A DNA stretch of 64,000 nucleotides from CAYNWT01 sp964450955 (GTDB taxonomy: Bacteria; Planctomycetota; Planctomycetia; Planctomycetales; Planctomycetaceae), in NCBI GenBank assembly GCA_964450955.1, contig CAYVFI010000010.1, positions 94,696 through 158,695 on the forward strand, in the 5' to 3' direction. The notes below the pieces were generated by a model. It was not told where the DNA came from. It made no database searches and was given only the letters and a program-made list of their open reading frames with translations. Both the position numbers and the translations under genes were made by a program. Shown here in pieces: positions 25,986 through 34,088 of the stretch (position 1 is its first letter; each line of letters opens with the position of its first letter).

Positions 25986-26682
25986 TCGACCGGTTTGCAT
26001 CGTCACGGGTGGAACCAGCGGCATCGGGCTGGCAACCGCCGAACGATTCGCTGATGCGGGATACAACCTGGCTCTCTGCGCACGAAATGAAGAACGGCTC
26101 GACAAAACCGCATCGGAATTATCGAAGCGATTTGACGCCCGCGTTCATCATGCCGTGGCCGATCTAAGCCTTGCCGGTCACGCACAGTCGTTTGTCGAAG
26201 AATCAGTCGCCCACTTCGGGCGGCTGGATGTGCTGGTCAACAACGCCGGCCTCGCACCAAACAGTCCGGTTGAGTCGTTCTCTTCTGAGAACTTCAATCA
26301 GGTTTTAAGCGTCAACGTCGCCGCCGTCTTCGAGACCGTTCGCGCCGCCTGGCCAACCATGAAACAGGCGGGACGCGGCGTCATCATCAACATCTCCTCA
26401 CTCGCCGCGGTGGACCCGTTTCCAGGATTCAGTGTTTACGGAGGAACCAAAGCGTTCGTCGAAACCTTCACTCACGCAATCGCCAACGAAGGGAAAGACA
26501 GCGGCATTCGAGCCTACTGTGTTCGCCCCGGAGCAGTGGACACACCGCTGTTAGACTCACTATTTCCAGACTTCCCGACGGACCAGCGGGTCGCCTCAAA
26601 AGACGTCGCGGCTCTCATCCTGAATCTATGCTCGGACGAAATGCGATACTCTTCCGGCGAAGCCATCACGATTAAGAAGTGA
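25978..26682 (+). CDS. Short-chain dehydrogenase/reductase in the phhA operon
   Basis: 234 aa. NAD(P)-binding TGGTSGIG at residues 11-18, the structural NNAG motif, catalytic Ser in INISSLAAV and YGGTK (YxxxK) are intact. Its ATG lies inside the end of the hydroxylase gene (8-base overlap), and its stop overlaps the next gene's start by 4 bases. Family members act on many substrates. Lying between a pterin-dependent hydroxylase and a pyruvoyl-tetrahydropterin-synthase-like gene, it is a good candidate for a sepiapterin-reductase-type or dihydropteridine-reducing step. That assignment is contextual. Confidence 0.9.
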   Translation: MSNRPVCIVTGGTSGIGLATAERFADAGYNLALCARNEERLDKTASELSKRFDARVHHAVADLSLAGHAQSFVEESVAHFGRLDVLVNNAGLAPNSPVESFSSENFNQVLSVNVAAVFETVRAAWPTMKQAGRGVIINISSLAAVDPFPGFSVYGGTKAFVETFTHAIANEGKDSGIRAYCVRPGAVDTPLLDSLFPDFPTDQRVASKDVAALILNLCSDEMRYSSGEAITIKK

Positions 26683-27455
26683 CAACAAAACCAGTACAAC
26701 TCACACGCGAAGTCCGGTTTCAGGTTCCGTCGAACCGCGAAGCCACTAGTCAGCCTGCGTACAATTCGTGGGCAGGTTGGCCCAAGACAATGTCACTGGC
26801 GCCGTTCGTCACAATCAGAGCAACAGTCGCCGGTCCGGTTCAGCCAACCGGGTACATCGCGGACGTAAAACTTCTGGATCAGGCGGTTCGCGATGCCAGT
26901 ATCAATCTGCTGATTGAATCAACTGTCAGCGGAACATGCACGCTTACCCTCACGCAGACTCTGTTCAAAGCGGTCACCGAACAGTTGCCCGAACCAATCG
27001 AATTATCCCGGCTCGAACTGCAAACAACGCCGCACCAGGTTCTGTCCGTCGATCGACAAGGCACAGCTATGACTATTCTGACCCACCAGTTCGAATTCTC
27101 CGCCGCACACCGATTGCATTGCGAACAGTTATCTGACGAGGAAAACCGCAACCTGTTCGGTAAGTGCAATAACCCCAACGGGCACGGACACAACTACGTC
27201 CTGGACATTTCAGTCGCCTGCCCGAGTAGCGGGACGTTCGACCTGCACGCGTTCGAAGCAACTGTAAAGGAACATGCAGTCCAGCCGTTCGATCACAAGC
27301 ACCTTAACGTCGATCTACCAGATTTCGCCAATCTCAACCCTACGGTTGAAAACATCGCCAGCGTCGTTTGGGACAAACTCGCACCCCACCTCGATACCCT
27401 GCACCGCGTACGCGTTTACGAAACCCCCAAAACGTGGGCCGAAGTCACCGGTTAA
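26679..27455 (+). CDS. Double 6-pyruvoyltetrahydropterin synthase / QueD-like protein
   Basis: 258 aa from a GTG that overlaps the previous stop (GTGA). The C-terminal half (from about residue 130) is a complete PTPS/QueD domain: FSAAHRLH zinc His, KCNNPNGHGHNY with catalytic Cys and two zinc His, and the closing PTVENIA and RVYETP. The N-terminal half also follows the family outline (REVRFQVPSN, YNSWAGWP, PTGYIADVKLLD) but has no zinc histidines or catalytic Cys, so it is probably an inactive paralogous domain. The context argues for tetrahydropterin cofactor synthesis for the hydroxylase rather than queuosine; no other queuosine gene is near. Confidence 0.88.
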   Translation: MTTKPVQLTREVRFQVPSNREATSQPAYNSWAGWPKTMSLAPFVTIRATVAGPVQPTGYIADVKLLDQAVRDASINLLIESTVSGTCTLTLTQTLFKAVTEQLPEPIELSRLELQTTPHQVLSVDRQGTAMTILTHQFEFSAAHRLHCEQLSDEENRNLFGKCNNPNGHGHNYVLDISVACPSSGTFDLHAFEATVKEHAVQPFDHKHLNVDLPDFANLNPTVENIASVVWDKLAPHLDTLHRVRVYETPKTWAEVTG

Positions 27456-27728
27456 CCGTCACAACCGGCTTCTTCTATTAGACGTTGCCGAGACCTCGCC
27501 GGTAGTGTAGCCTCAGTTTTAGTGAAGACTGCCAAACTCGGGGTGCAGGCCATCACTAGCTTCCAAGCAGAACACTTCGGTGTCCAGGCGCGATTTCTGG
27601 GCCAAAATCGCACCACAAAAGCACTCGCACCGCGCGGGCTGCCGAACATGGACACCCCTGCAAGGAAGTGCCAGTGCGCGACGACGCGCTTGAAAGAGCC
27701 TCACGCCCCGTTTCCCAAAGGTGCTCAG

Positions 27729-28313
27729 TTGACTGTCAGCAGTTTCTCACAACTAGTCCGGCTGGCGCGGGCCGCGGATAAAGATGCCTTTACTGAATTG
27801 AGAGCCCGGCATCAGAAGGAAGTCAACATGGTCATCTTCCAGGTGCTAAGTACCGCGCCCGACCTAAGCGTGCGGGACTGCGAACAGCAAGCGTGGGTCA
27901 ACGCCTGGCGGAATATCGATCGGTTTGCCGGTTCTGACAACGACGATGATTGCAAGCGATTGTTTTCGGCATGGGTAAAGCAAATCGCAAAAAACGTAGC
28001 CACCGGAGAGATACGAAAGCACAACGCCGAAAAACGCGGTGGAAACAAAATTCGTCTGTCAAAAGAACTGGACCTGTTACCCAACGCAGACCCCACGCCG
28101 CTGAACAAACTCAACAAGCAGGAAGTCGCCGGCATCGTGTGGGCCCGCCTGGGCGATCTGGATGAACTGTCGCAGCGAATTGTGCGACTACGCTGCATGG
28201 AGCACATGACGGAAGAATCCGTCGCCGACATACTGGGACTGTCACGAGGCAAGATCCGTTACCAGTTCAACAAAGCCCTCGCGTCCCTCAAGAAAAACGT
28301 GCCATCAGAGTGA
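27729..28313 (+). CDS. RNA polymerase sigma-70 factor, ECF-like
   Basis: 194 aa from a TTG with AAAGG 7 bases upstream. The open frame extends back to a GTG at 27522, but that leader lacks domain signatures. Region 2 is recognisable (FSQLVRLARAADKDAFTEL, CEQQAWVNAWRNIDRFAG) and region 4 ends with LDELSQRIVRLRCMEHMTEE, SVADILGLSRGKIRYQFNKAL. It is unrelated in detail to the TIGR02999 factor at 16548. No anti-sigma or kinase gene is adjacent; the downstream gene is convergent. Target promoters are unknown. Confidence 0.82.
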   Translation: MTVSSFSQLVRLARAADKDAFTELRARHQKEVNMVIFQVLSTAPDLSVRDCEQQAWVNAWRNIDRFAGSDNDDDCKRLFSAWVKQIAKNVATGEIRKHNAEKRGGNKIRLSKELDLLPNADPTPLNKLNKQEVAGIVWARLGDLDELSQRIVRLRCMEHMTEESVADILGLSRGKIRYQFNKALASLKKNVPSE

Positions 28314-28336
28314 GTGCCCGTCGAAGCTGCCAGTTC

Positions 28337-29857
28337 CTACGCTTCCGGCACCTGAGAACGACACATCGCGTCAGACTTGAAAAACAACTCAGCGTTTTCA
28401 AGGTGTTTGTCGCGTTTCGCGACGTCCATCTTCTTCGCCATACTGCACATCATGGCCCAACGCGGGTTTTTGCCGAGTTCTTCGTGGTGGTTCCAGATCC
28501 ACCGCCAGTACAGCCCATCCCAGATGTCACACCAATCGGCCTTCTTATGATGGCTCATTTTTCGAACGTATGACGAACCGGAAAAGTATGGCTTCGTCGT
28601 GATCAGGCCACCGTCGGCGTTCTGGCTCATCGCATAAACATTGGGAACCATCACCCAGTCATAGCTGTCGATGAACATCTCCATGAACCAACGATAGATC
28701 TCCTTCGGATCGAACTCGCACAGAAACATGAAGCCACCCAACACCATCAAGCGCTCAATGTGGTGACAATATCCTGTCTGCAGAATTCGGTTGATGGTGT
28801 CGTCAATTGGCAGGATGCCGGTCGTTGCATCATAGAATGAGTCCGGAATGCGACGATTGTGTTGCCAGTGGTTGGACGTTCGCATCGTCACACCCAAATC
28901 TTCGTACGTCGCTCGCATAAACTCGCGCCAACCGATGACCTGACGAACAAACCCCTCCAGCGAACTTAGTGGCACGTCGTTCTTGCCCGCAAATTTCAAC
29001 GTTTCATCCAACACCTGCCTCGGCGTCAGCAGCCCGGTGTTTAACATCGGCGTCAGCATGCTGTGCCACAACCACGATTGCCCTTCGACAATCGCGTCTT
29101 CGTACGGCCCGAAGTTGTCAAACCGATCAGCAAGGAACTTCTTCAGCCACGCCAATGCCTGCCTGTGCGATGTCGGGTAATACAGTTCGTCAAGAGAACC
29201 AGGGTTTTGTGGAAACTGGTCCTCAACATGCTCGCAAGCTTCGCGGTCGATGTCGTCATTCCGGGGGAAGGTCATGGAAGGAATCGAATCGAGCAACTTC
29301 TTCGGTACCTTCTTTCGGTTGTCCCCGTCGAAACTCCATTTCCCACCAACGGGCTGGCCGTCTTCTACCAGAACGTCCAGCCGAGTTCGCTGCCACTTGT
29401 AGAAGTCAGCCATGAACCAACGCTTCTTGCCGGCACGGTAGTCGGCGTTGTCTTCCGGAGTGTTTAGAAATCCTGGATTTGGAAGCAACTCCAGCGCGAC
29501 CTCGTTGGCTGAACAGTACCGACGTAGCCGCTTCTCAAGCATGAAGTCGGTTGGATCAATGGTGACTAGTTTCCGTGATTCCCCCTTCGGCGCCGGAAGA
29601 CTGCTCAACTGGGTTCCCAGTGGACAGTCGGGACCACCGTAGTCGAGGTACTGGGTCTCAAACCCTTTATCCTGCACGAAAGCCTCGTACCGTTTCATCG
29701 TGGCTCGATGAAACCACAACTTTTGCTTGTGCACTCGCAACGGATATCGGGCATCACCAAAGAACAGGCTATCTTCAACAAAGACGACACGATCCGGCTT
29801 CAGGCTGAGGCCCGGATGCTTCTTAAAAAGCTGGTGAGGAAAGATGATCAGGTCCAT
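28337..29857 (-). CDS. Cryptochrome/photolyase family protein (PF04244-like)
   Basis: 506 aa, the size of prokaryotic (6-4)-type photolyases (PhrB/CryB). The N-terminal MDLIIFPHQLFKKHP and the FAD-binding C-terminal parts ERLMVLGGFMFLCEFDP, WVMVPNVYAMSQNADGG and TTKPYFSGSSYVRKMSH match the family. In PhrB, four Cys hold a 4Fe-4S cluster, three of them in a stretch after the YINKM equivalent. Here that stretch is short (SHHKKADWCDIWDGLYW) with one Cys, so the cluster is probably absent. It may repair UV damage with FAD or act as a photoreceptor. Its 3' end is convergent with the sigma factor, and tRNA-Met lies just upstream on the same strand. Confidence 0.9.
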   Translation of the reverse strand: MDLIIFPHQLFKKHPGLSLKPDRVVFVEDSLFFGDARYPLRVHKQKLWFHRATMKRYEAFVQDKGFETQYLDYGGPDCPLGTQLSSLPAPKGESRKLVTIDPTDFMLEKRLRRYCSANEVALELLPNPGFLNTPEDNADYRAGKKRWFMADFYKWQRTRLDVLVEDGQPVGGKWSFDGDNRKKVPKKLLDSIPSMTFPRNDDIDREACEHVEDQFPQNPGSLDELYYPTSHRQALAWLKKFLADRFDNFGPYEDAIVEGQSWLWHSMLTPMLNTGLLTPRQVLDETLKFAGKNDVPLSSLEGFVRQVIGWREFMRATYEDLGVTMRTSNHWQHNRRIPDSFYDATTGILPIDDTINRILQTGYCHHIERLMVLGGFMFLCEFDPKEIYRWFMEMFIDSYDWVMVPNVYAMSQNADGGLITTKPYFSGSSYVRKMSHHKKADWCDIWDGLYWRWIWNHHEELGKNPRWAMMCSMAKKMDVAKRDKHLENAELFFKSDAMCRSQVPEA

Positions 29858-29881
29858 GGCAGAGCTTAGACCCGCTCGCGC

Positions 29882-29911
29882 AAAAAAAAAGACCCGCCGG
29901 AGCGAGTCTTT
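29882..29911 (-). terminator. Rho-independent terminator after tRNA-Met
   Basis: Read on the minus strand, AAAGACTCGC, loop TCCG, and GCGGGTCTTT form a stem (one G:T pair) followed directly by a run of T. It lies about 20 bases after the tRNA 3' end and just before the photolyase gene start. Confidence 0.85.
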
Positions 29912-29931
29912 GAATGCTTTCGCATCTTGAG

Positions 29932-30005
29932 TAGCAAGGGCGGGACTTGAACCCGCGACCCCAGCCTTATGAAGGCTGTGCTCTAACCGACTGAGCTACC
30001 TTGCC
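29932..30005 (-). tRNA. tRNA-Met (CAT anticodon)
   Basis: 74 nt, folded by eye. Acceptor GGCAAGG pairs with CCTTGCT (one G:T at the end), the D-arm is GCTC/GAGC, the anticodon stem CAGCC/GGCTG encloses TTCATAA, and the T-arm GCGGG/CCCGC encloses TTCAAGT. The anticodon is CAT. The variable loop GGGTC and acceptor fit elongator methionine; an isoleucine-2 tRNA (lysidine-modified CAT) is the alternative. It lacks the initiator mispairing signature GGG/CCC in the anticodon stem. The 3' CCA is not encoded. Confidence 0.93.
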
Positions 30006-30251
30006 GTACCAGTCGAGAAAATCGGCTGTCGACGGCCGAAAGTTTAGCTTCGATTCCAGGCTTCTTCAATCCCTGCCCTGGAGACGCTCCACAGACCAGA
30101 TTTTGCCCCGCGAGAGGCAAATAGCTCAACTTTTCCCTGAAAAGACCCGCGAAAGACTCGTGAAATGCCAATGGGTTCGCCACTCCGACGCGGTGGAAAT
30201 CGATGCGGCCTGTGTGCTGTTCCGCCACAGGAATCTGGCCGCCGGGGGCGA

Positions 30252-32843
30252 TTAACGCAGCTCATACCACAGCGTCTTGTGCCGGGGACCAAGCTTAATG
30301 CTGATTGACTTGCCGTCAAATGTGACGGGAACTTCGCCCAAACGGTCGCCTTCGCCGCTCAGTGCAAAACACCGCCGCTTCCGCGTGGCAGGTACCCGAA
30401 TCGTAACATCGAAACTGCTGACCGACGTTGGACCGGTTCCCCAGTTGGTGCCAACACTGTCTCGAGCCGCATTCCAAATCGCACCTGTGTTTTGACTGCG
30501 AGACGCCGCCAGAACAACCACACTCTCAGCCGATTCCAATGCCTGACCGTCCGTACTGGACAGCAGCACGAGTCCGTAATTCGGTCGAATGTTCCCAACA
30601 TCAATCTGCACATCACCAACCGAATTCCTGGTGGACGAAATCGTTCCCCAGACCCCCTTACTCGCAGCTGTGTTTAGCTTCAGGCTTCCCAGTGTCGGCG
30701 GCTTCGATGTCCATTCAAGCTGACCATTGGCGGACACCAGCCGATTCGGGTTCGGCAGATCCGCGACCTTAAAAGGAACCGCATCCGCTTGCACTGACAG
30801 CTTGCTGGTCAACGCCAACAAACCGTTGACTGGTGCGGCCGGAGTGCTAACGGCTTCGCGTTCCAATGGCTTCAGGTCACCGCGCAGGAACACGTTGGCG
30901 AACTGGCTAAACGCGGCCAGCTTGACCGGCTGCCCATTGAAGCTGAAAAAGTTATTTGCAGCATCCCGGAACCATGGGTTCTCACCATCCTTGCGACTGA
31001 ACGCGTCGTAATCGAAGAAGAACACCGCGTCCCAATCCTGAAGCCCGGCCAACACAGCAGCCATCGGAACACAACCAACCGATGCCATTCCAGGTTCCGG
31101 ATAGTTCCACTCAGACAGCGTCATCGGCTTCCCTTTGACCCGCCAACCCATCCGCATCAGCAATGAATTCGCGGGCCAGTTGGAACGCGTAGGGTCAGCT
31201 TCCATCGGCTCGTTGCCAACAGTCCATCGATCGGGGCTCCAATTGGCACCTGATGGAAACAAAGGATGGTGCCAGTAGTTGTGCAGATCCACAAAGTCGT
31301 TGAGCTCTGCATGCACTTTGTGGTCGTGGTAATTGACCTGGCTGGCTGTTATCGGCACCTTCACACCAAGCATTTTCAGGTGTGATTTCAATTCTCGAAC
31401 CCAGCCCATCTCTGTATCGACCATGAACTGCTTCATGTCCGCATGTGCGTTCGGAGAAGACTTCGCGCCGGGGATACCGACAGAACTTGTCGCCAACGAC
31501 TGGTCCGCCGGCAAAGGTTCGGCCTGCGCCCCCGTCCGCAGCTCAACAGTAGAAAATTCGATCGGCGTCGCCTTGCTTCCAAAGCTAAACGACAAAGCAA
31601 CATCCTGAGCGATCGTTTCTTCAGGAATGATGACTCGTTGCACTTTTTTCCACTTCGGCCCCGCAGTCAACGTCTGAAACAAACCCAACGCCCGCCACTC
31701 ACCGCCGTGCGAACTACTAAATTCGACGTTGTAAGGACGTTCCTTGTCGGCACGAACCCAATACGACAACGTCAGTGGCTGACCCTCCACACAAGACAAC
31801 CCAACTCGCTGCAACTGTTGATGGTAGCTTTGCTCACTAGCCGCTTTGGGCTCGAACCGAACCGCCGTGCGATCACTGCCTGTACCAACTCCAAAACGCC
31901 GCGGCAAATCGGCCGGGGATTTCGTCACCCGCCAACCTTCTATCGCGGACTTCCACCCAGCCAGAGGAAAAACCAACTCTCCCGGCCCCGCATTGCCAGT
32001 GGACCAGGCCCGCGCCATTGCCTCGTGGTTCGCGTACTTCTTTTTTAGCCACTCGTTCCATCTGGCGATAAGTGACTTTTGAAAACGCAACGGAATATTG
32101 CGGTACAAATCGTAACCCTTCACGCTGAAGTAGTTCTCATTCAGCATCTCGACCAAAGCAAGACCAGCGTCATCGACGCGGCGACGATTGCCGCGGTACG
32201 GGTTCTTGTGGGTTAACAAATCGCGGCAGTACCGTTTGACTTCTGCCTGAACATCGCGGTCGTAGTACATGACCCACTTATTCGAAGCCGCCCACCACGG
32301 CATGTTGTCCGTGCTCGCAGGAAATCCTTCCGCTTCAGACAAAGTCCGCGACACATGCAGGTTTAGGTCAGCGTAGATTCCGTTCTCATGCAACTTCGCC
32401 AGAAAGTAGTCCAGGCGATCGACCATCGCGGGATCCAGATTGCGCGTTCCTTCTTCGTTGACCGGGGCCCAAATTCCGTTGGGCGCGTTTTGCATGTCCA
32501 TGTGATGGAACCGAATCGCATTGATGCCCAACTTGGCAAAGTGCGGAGCCAATTGGTCGGCTTCCTCATGAGTCGGTAGATTCGCACCAAAACACAGGTT
32601 CATTCCCCAGAAACGAATGCGCTTTGCACCACGATAAAAGTGAGAACCGCGCACGGTTACCAAGTCACCGTCTGGCTTAATCGCCCCGCCGACCAGTGAC
32701 GCGCGGCTGGTGACTGTGGCTTTGGCGTCGTTACCCGGAATCACAAATGGAAACGACTGCGCGTTCACGCCGACTGGACTAAATCCGGACAGCAGCACAG
32801 CGGCAACAAAACAGTAGTAACATCTTTTCAAGAGCAGCTTCAT
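30252..32843 (-). CDS. Secreted cellulase/glycoside-hydrolase-like protein (GH5-type barrel)
   Basis: 863 aa from the ATG at 32843, the start that places a signal peptide (CFVAAVLLSGFSPVGVNAQS) at the N terminus; an upstream frame to 32924 adds a basic leader. A TIM-barrel-like part begins with GMNLCFGANLPTHEEAD, FHHMDMQNAPNGIWAP and holds VEMLNENYF (candidate acid/base Glu after Asn) and TLSEWNYPEPG (candidate nucleophile Glu). Between them lies an insert resembling a carbohydrate-binding beta-sandwich (about 320-450). The C terminus is a further beta domain. Probably degrades a polysaccharide in the periplasm or outside. Substrate unassigned. It stands alone. Confidence 0.85.
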   Translation of the reverse strand: MKLLLKRCYYCFVAAVLLSGFSPVGVNAQSFPFVIPGNDAKATVTSRASLVGGAIKPDGDLVTVRGSHFYRGAKRIRFWGMNLCFGANLPTHEEADQLAPHFAKLGINAIRFHHMDMQNAPNGIWAPVNEEGTRNLDPAMVDRLDYFLAKLHENGIYADLNLHVSRTLSEAEGFPASTDNMPWWAASNKWVMYYDRDVQAEVKRYCRDLLTHKNPYRGNRRRVDDAGLALVEMLNENYFSVKGYDLYRNIPLRFQKSLIARWNEWLKKKYANHEAMARAWSTGNAGPGELVFPLAGWKSAIEGWRVTKSPADLPRRFGVGTGSDRTAVRFEPKAASEQSYHQQLQRVGLSCVEGQPLTLSYWVRADKERPYNVEFSSSHGGEWRALGLFQTLTAGPKWKKVQRVIIPEETIAQDVALSFSFGSKATPIEFSTVELRTGAQAEPLPADQSLATSSVGIPGAKSSPNAHADMKQFMVDTEMGWVRELKSHLKMLGVKVPITASQVNYHDHKVHAELNDFVDLHNYWHHPLFPSGANWSPDRWTVGNEPMEADPTRSNWPANSLLMRMGWRVKGKPMTLSEWNYPEPGMASVGCVPMAAVLAGLQDWDAVFFFDYDAFSRKDGENPWFRDAANNFFSFNGQPVKLAAFSQFANVFLRGDLKPLEREAVSTPAAPVNGLLALTSKLSVQADAVPFKVADLPNPNRLVSANGQLEWTSKPPTLGSLKLNTAASKGVWGTISSTRNSVGDVQIDVGNIRPNYGLVLLSSTDGQALESAESVVVLAASRSQNTGAIWNAARDSVGTNWGTGPTSVSSFDVTIRVPATRKRRCFALSGEGDRLGEVPVTFDGKSISIKLGPRHKTLWYELR

Positions 32844-32962
32844 GGTGTTCCACGTCATTCGACTAAAATCTGGCCGAATCATATCGCGTTGAGGCACTCG
32901 CCGCACGATGTTTGCAACAGCCAAACCAAAAATCCTGTTCTCATAACAATCGGATTGCCGCC

Positions 32963-33235
32963 ATGTTAGTTGATCCGATTCCAGAACCGCAAAACAGCCG
33001 CCCAGACAACTTTCGTTGGATCTGCCTTGGCGTCGCCGTTGTGTTCGGTCTCACAATTCTATGGCAAATCAATAGCCTTAAGACCAACGTCACAAGGTCG
33101 TTGGATTCTGCCAGCAAGACTGTTGCCAAGGCCAATGAGGCCGTCACAACAATCAACGCACAGCTGCCGCAGATTGTCGCGTGGGTGAAGAAGGGAACCG
33201 AAACGCTGTCCGATCTTGCCGAAGGCGTAGCTTAA
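32963..33235 (+). CDS. Small membrane protein with coiled-coil tail, hypothetical
   Basis: 90 aa from the ATG at 32963. A single membrane helix (WICLGVAVVFGLTILWQI) precedes a predicted helical tail (SLDSASKTVAKANEAVTTIN then LPQIVAWVKKGTETLSDLAE), as in MCE-like or methyl-accepting-type tails. No family recognised. Divergent from the glycosidase gene by about 120 bases; the 3' end is convergent to vanZ-like gene. Confidence 0.6.
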   Translation: MLVDPIPEPQNSRPDNFRWICLGVAVVFGLTILWQINSLKTNVTRSLDSASKTVAKANEAVTTINAQLPQIVAWVKKGTETLSDLAEGVA

Positions 33236-33282
33236 TGCGTTCATCAAACGCCATCATCCCGCCAACGCCGAGTTGCCTGAGT

Positions 33283-33657
33283 TCACGAACCAGTAGCGGT
33301 GTCTCGAACGGGAGAGAACCACGTTGCGATCCCGACACCCAACACATCCGCCGCGGCGTCAAACGCATCCAGCGTCCGGTTCGGGTTGAAGTGCTGGGTA
33401 AGTTCTTCGCAAATCGCAAACGTCAGCACAACCAGCGAACCGACCTGCACCCACCGCGTTTTGAGGAATCGACCGGCCAGCGCCAGGTTCGCAAGTAACG
33501 CCAGCACACCGTAAAGCACGACGTGTCCCAGTTTATCCCCGAACGGCACGCAGCGAACAGACACAAACAGCCCGCTGTCACTGCCCGCATTGGCTTGCAG
33601 AATCACCCAACAGATGAAGCAAAAAAATGCGGTTGCCGCAACGACCCACCGGTTCAC
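33283..33657 (-). CDS. VanZ family protein
   Basis: 124 aa with about four membrane helices. DKLGHVVLYGVLALLANLAL is the VanZ signature (a conserved K/H pair after the first helix), and EELTQHFNPNRTLDAFDAAADVLGVGIA is the second, giving the usual EELxQ...R..xxxDxxANxxG shape. VanZ proteins raise teicoplanin tolerance in Gram-positives by an unclear route; in planctomycetes they are common and not resistance genes by evidence. Overlaps the end of the upstream membrane gene by 4 bases (ATGA). Confidence 0.88.
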   Translation of the reverse strand: MNRWVVAATAFFCFICWVILQANAGSDSGLFVSVRCVPFGDKLGHVVLYGVLALLANLALAGRFLKTRWVQVGSLVVLTFAICEELTQHFNPNRTLDAFDAAADVLGVGIATWFSPVRDTATGS

Positions 33658-34022
33658 CGAAATGCCTCACTCACCTTTCCAATGTGCTTCAGAAAATAGA
33701 ACCCCAGAACCGTGCCAATCGGGATCCAAAGCAGAAACAGGATCGACACCACCTGACACCACGAAACGCCCCAAGCGCACCGGGACAACACACCCATCGC
33801 GCCAATAATGGTGACCGCAGCCATGACGGATGCAACCAGGCCGACAGCGGCGTTGTTCGTCACAAACATCGCGAAACCAAACATGCCCGCGATACCTCCG
33901 ACAAGCAGGTACAGCGTGCAAATCGCTCGGATATTACGAGCGTAGTGGGCATACCCGGGCGGCAACCTGGCGACCGCTTCATCAAAACTCACAGCGTACG
34001 GATTATCGCTATCTCTGTTCAT
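33654..34022 (-). CDS. Membrane protein, hypothetical, cotranslated with VanZ-like gene
   Basis: 122 aa from ATG 34022 (upstream frame to 34088 possible). After an N-terminal polar part (MNRDSDNPYAVSFDEAVARL) come four hydrophobic segments (IRAICTLYLLVGGIAGMFGF, VGLVASVMAAVTIIGAMGVL, WCQVVSILFLLWIPIGTVLGF). The C-terminal LGFYFLKHIGKVSEAF resembles DUF-type membrane proteins that end with YL. Stop overlaps vanZ-like start. No function known. Confidence 0.72.
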   Translation of the reverse strand: MNRDSDNPYAVSFDEAVARLPPGYAHYARNIRAICTLYLLVGGIAGMFGFAMFVTNNAAVGLVASVMAAVTIIGAMGVLSRCAWGVSWCQVVSILFLLWIPIGTVLGFYFLKHIGKVSEAFR

Positions 34023-34088
34023 AGGATTTGCCGCACCAGCCGCAGGCACTCCACCGTCATCCAAGAACCCTGGCAGTTTCAGACACAC

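Noticed and set aside
27522..27728. N-terminal 69 codons before the sigma factor
   Set aside because: No sigma-domain character; the TTG at 27729 has AAAGG at the right distance. Kept as a possible alternative start.
31443..32048. 201-codon plus-strand open frame opposite the glycosidase-like gene
   Set aside because: Arg/Gln/Pro-rich shadow without ribosome site.
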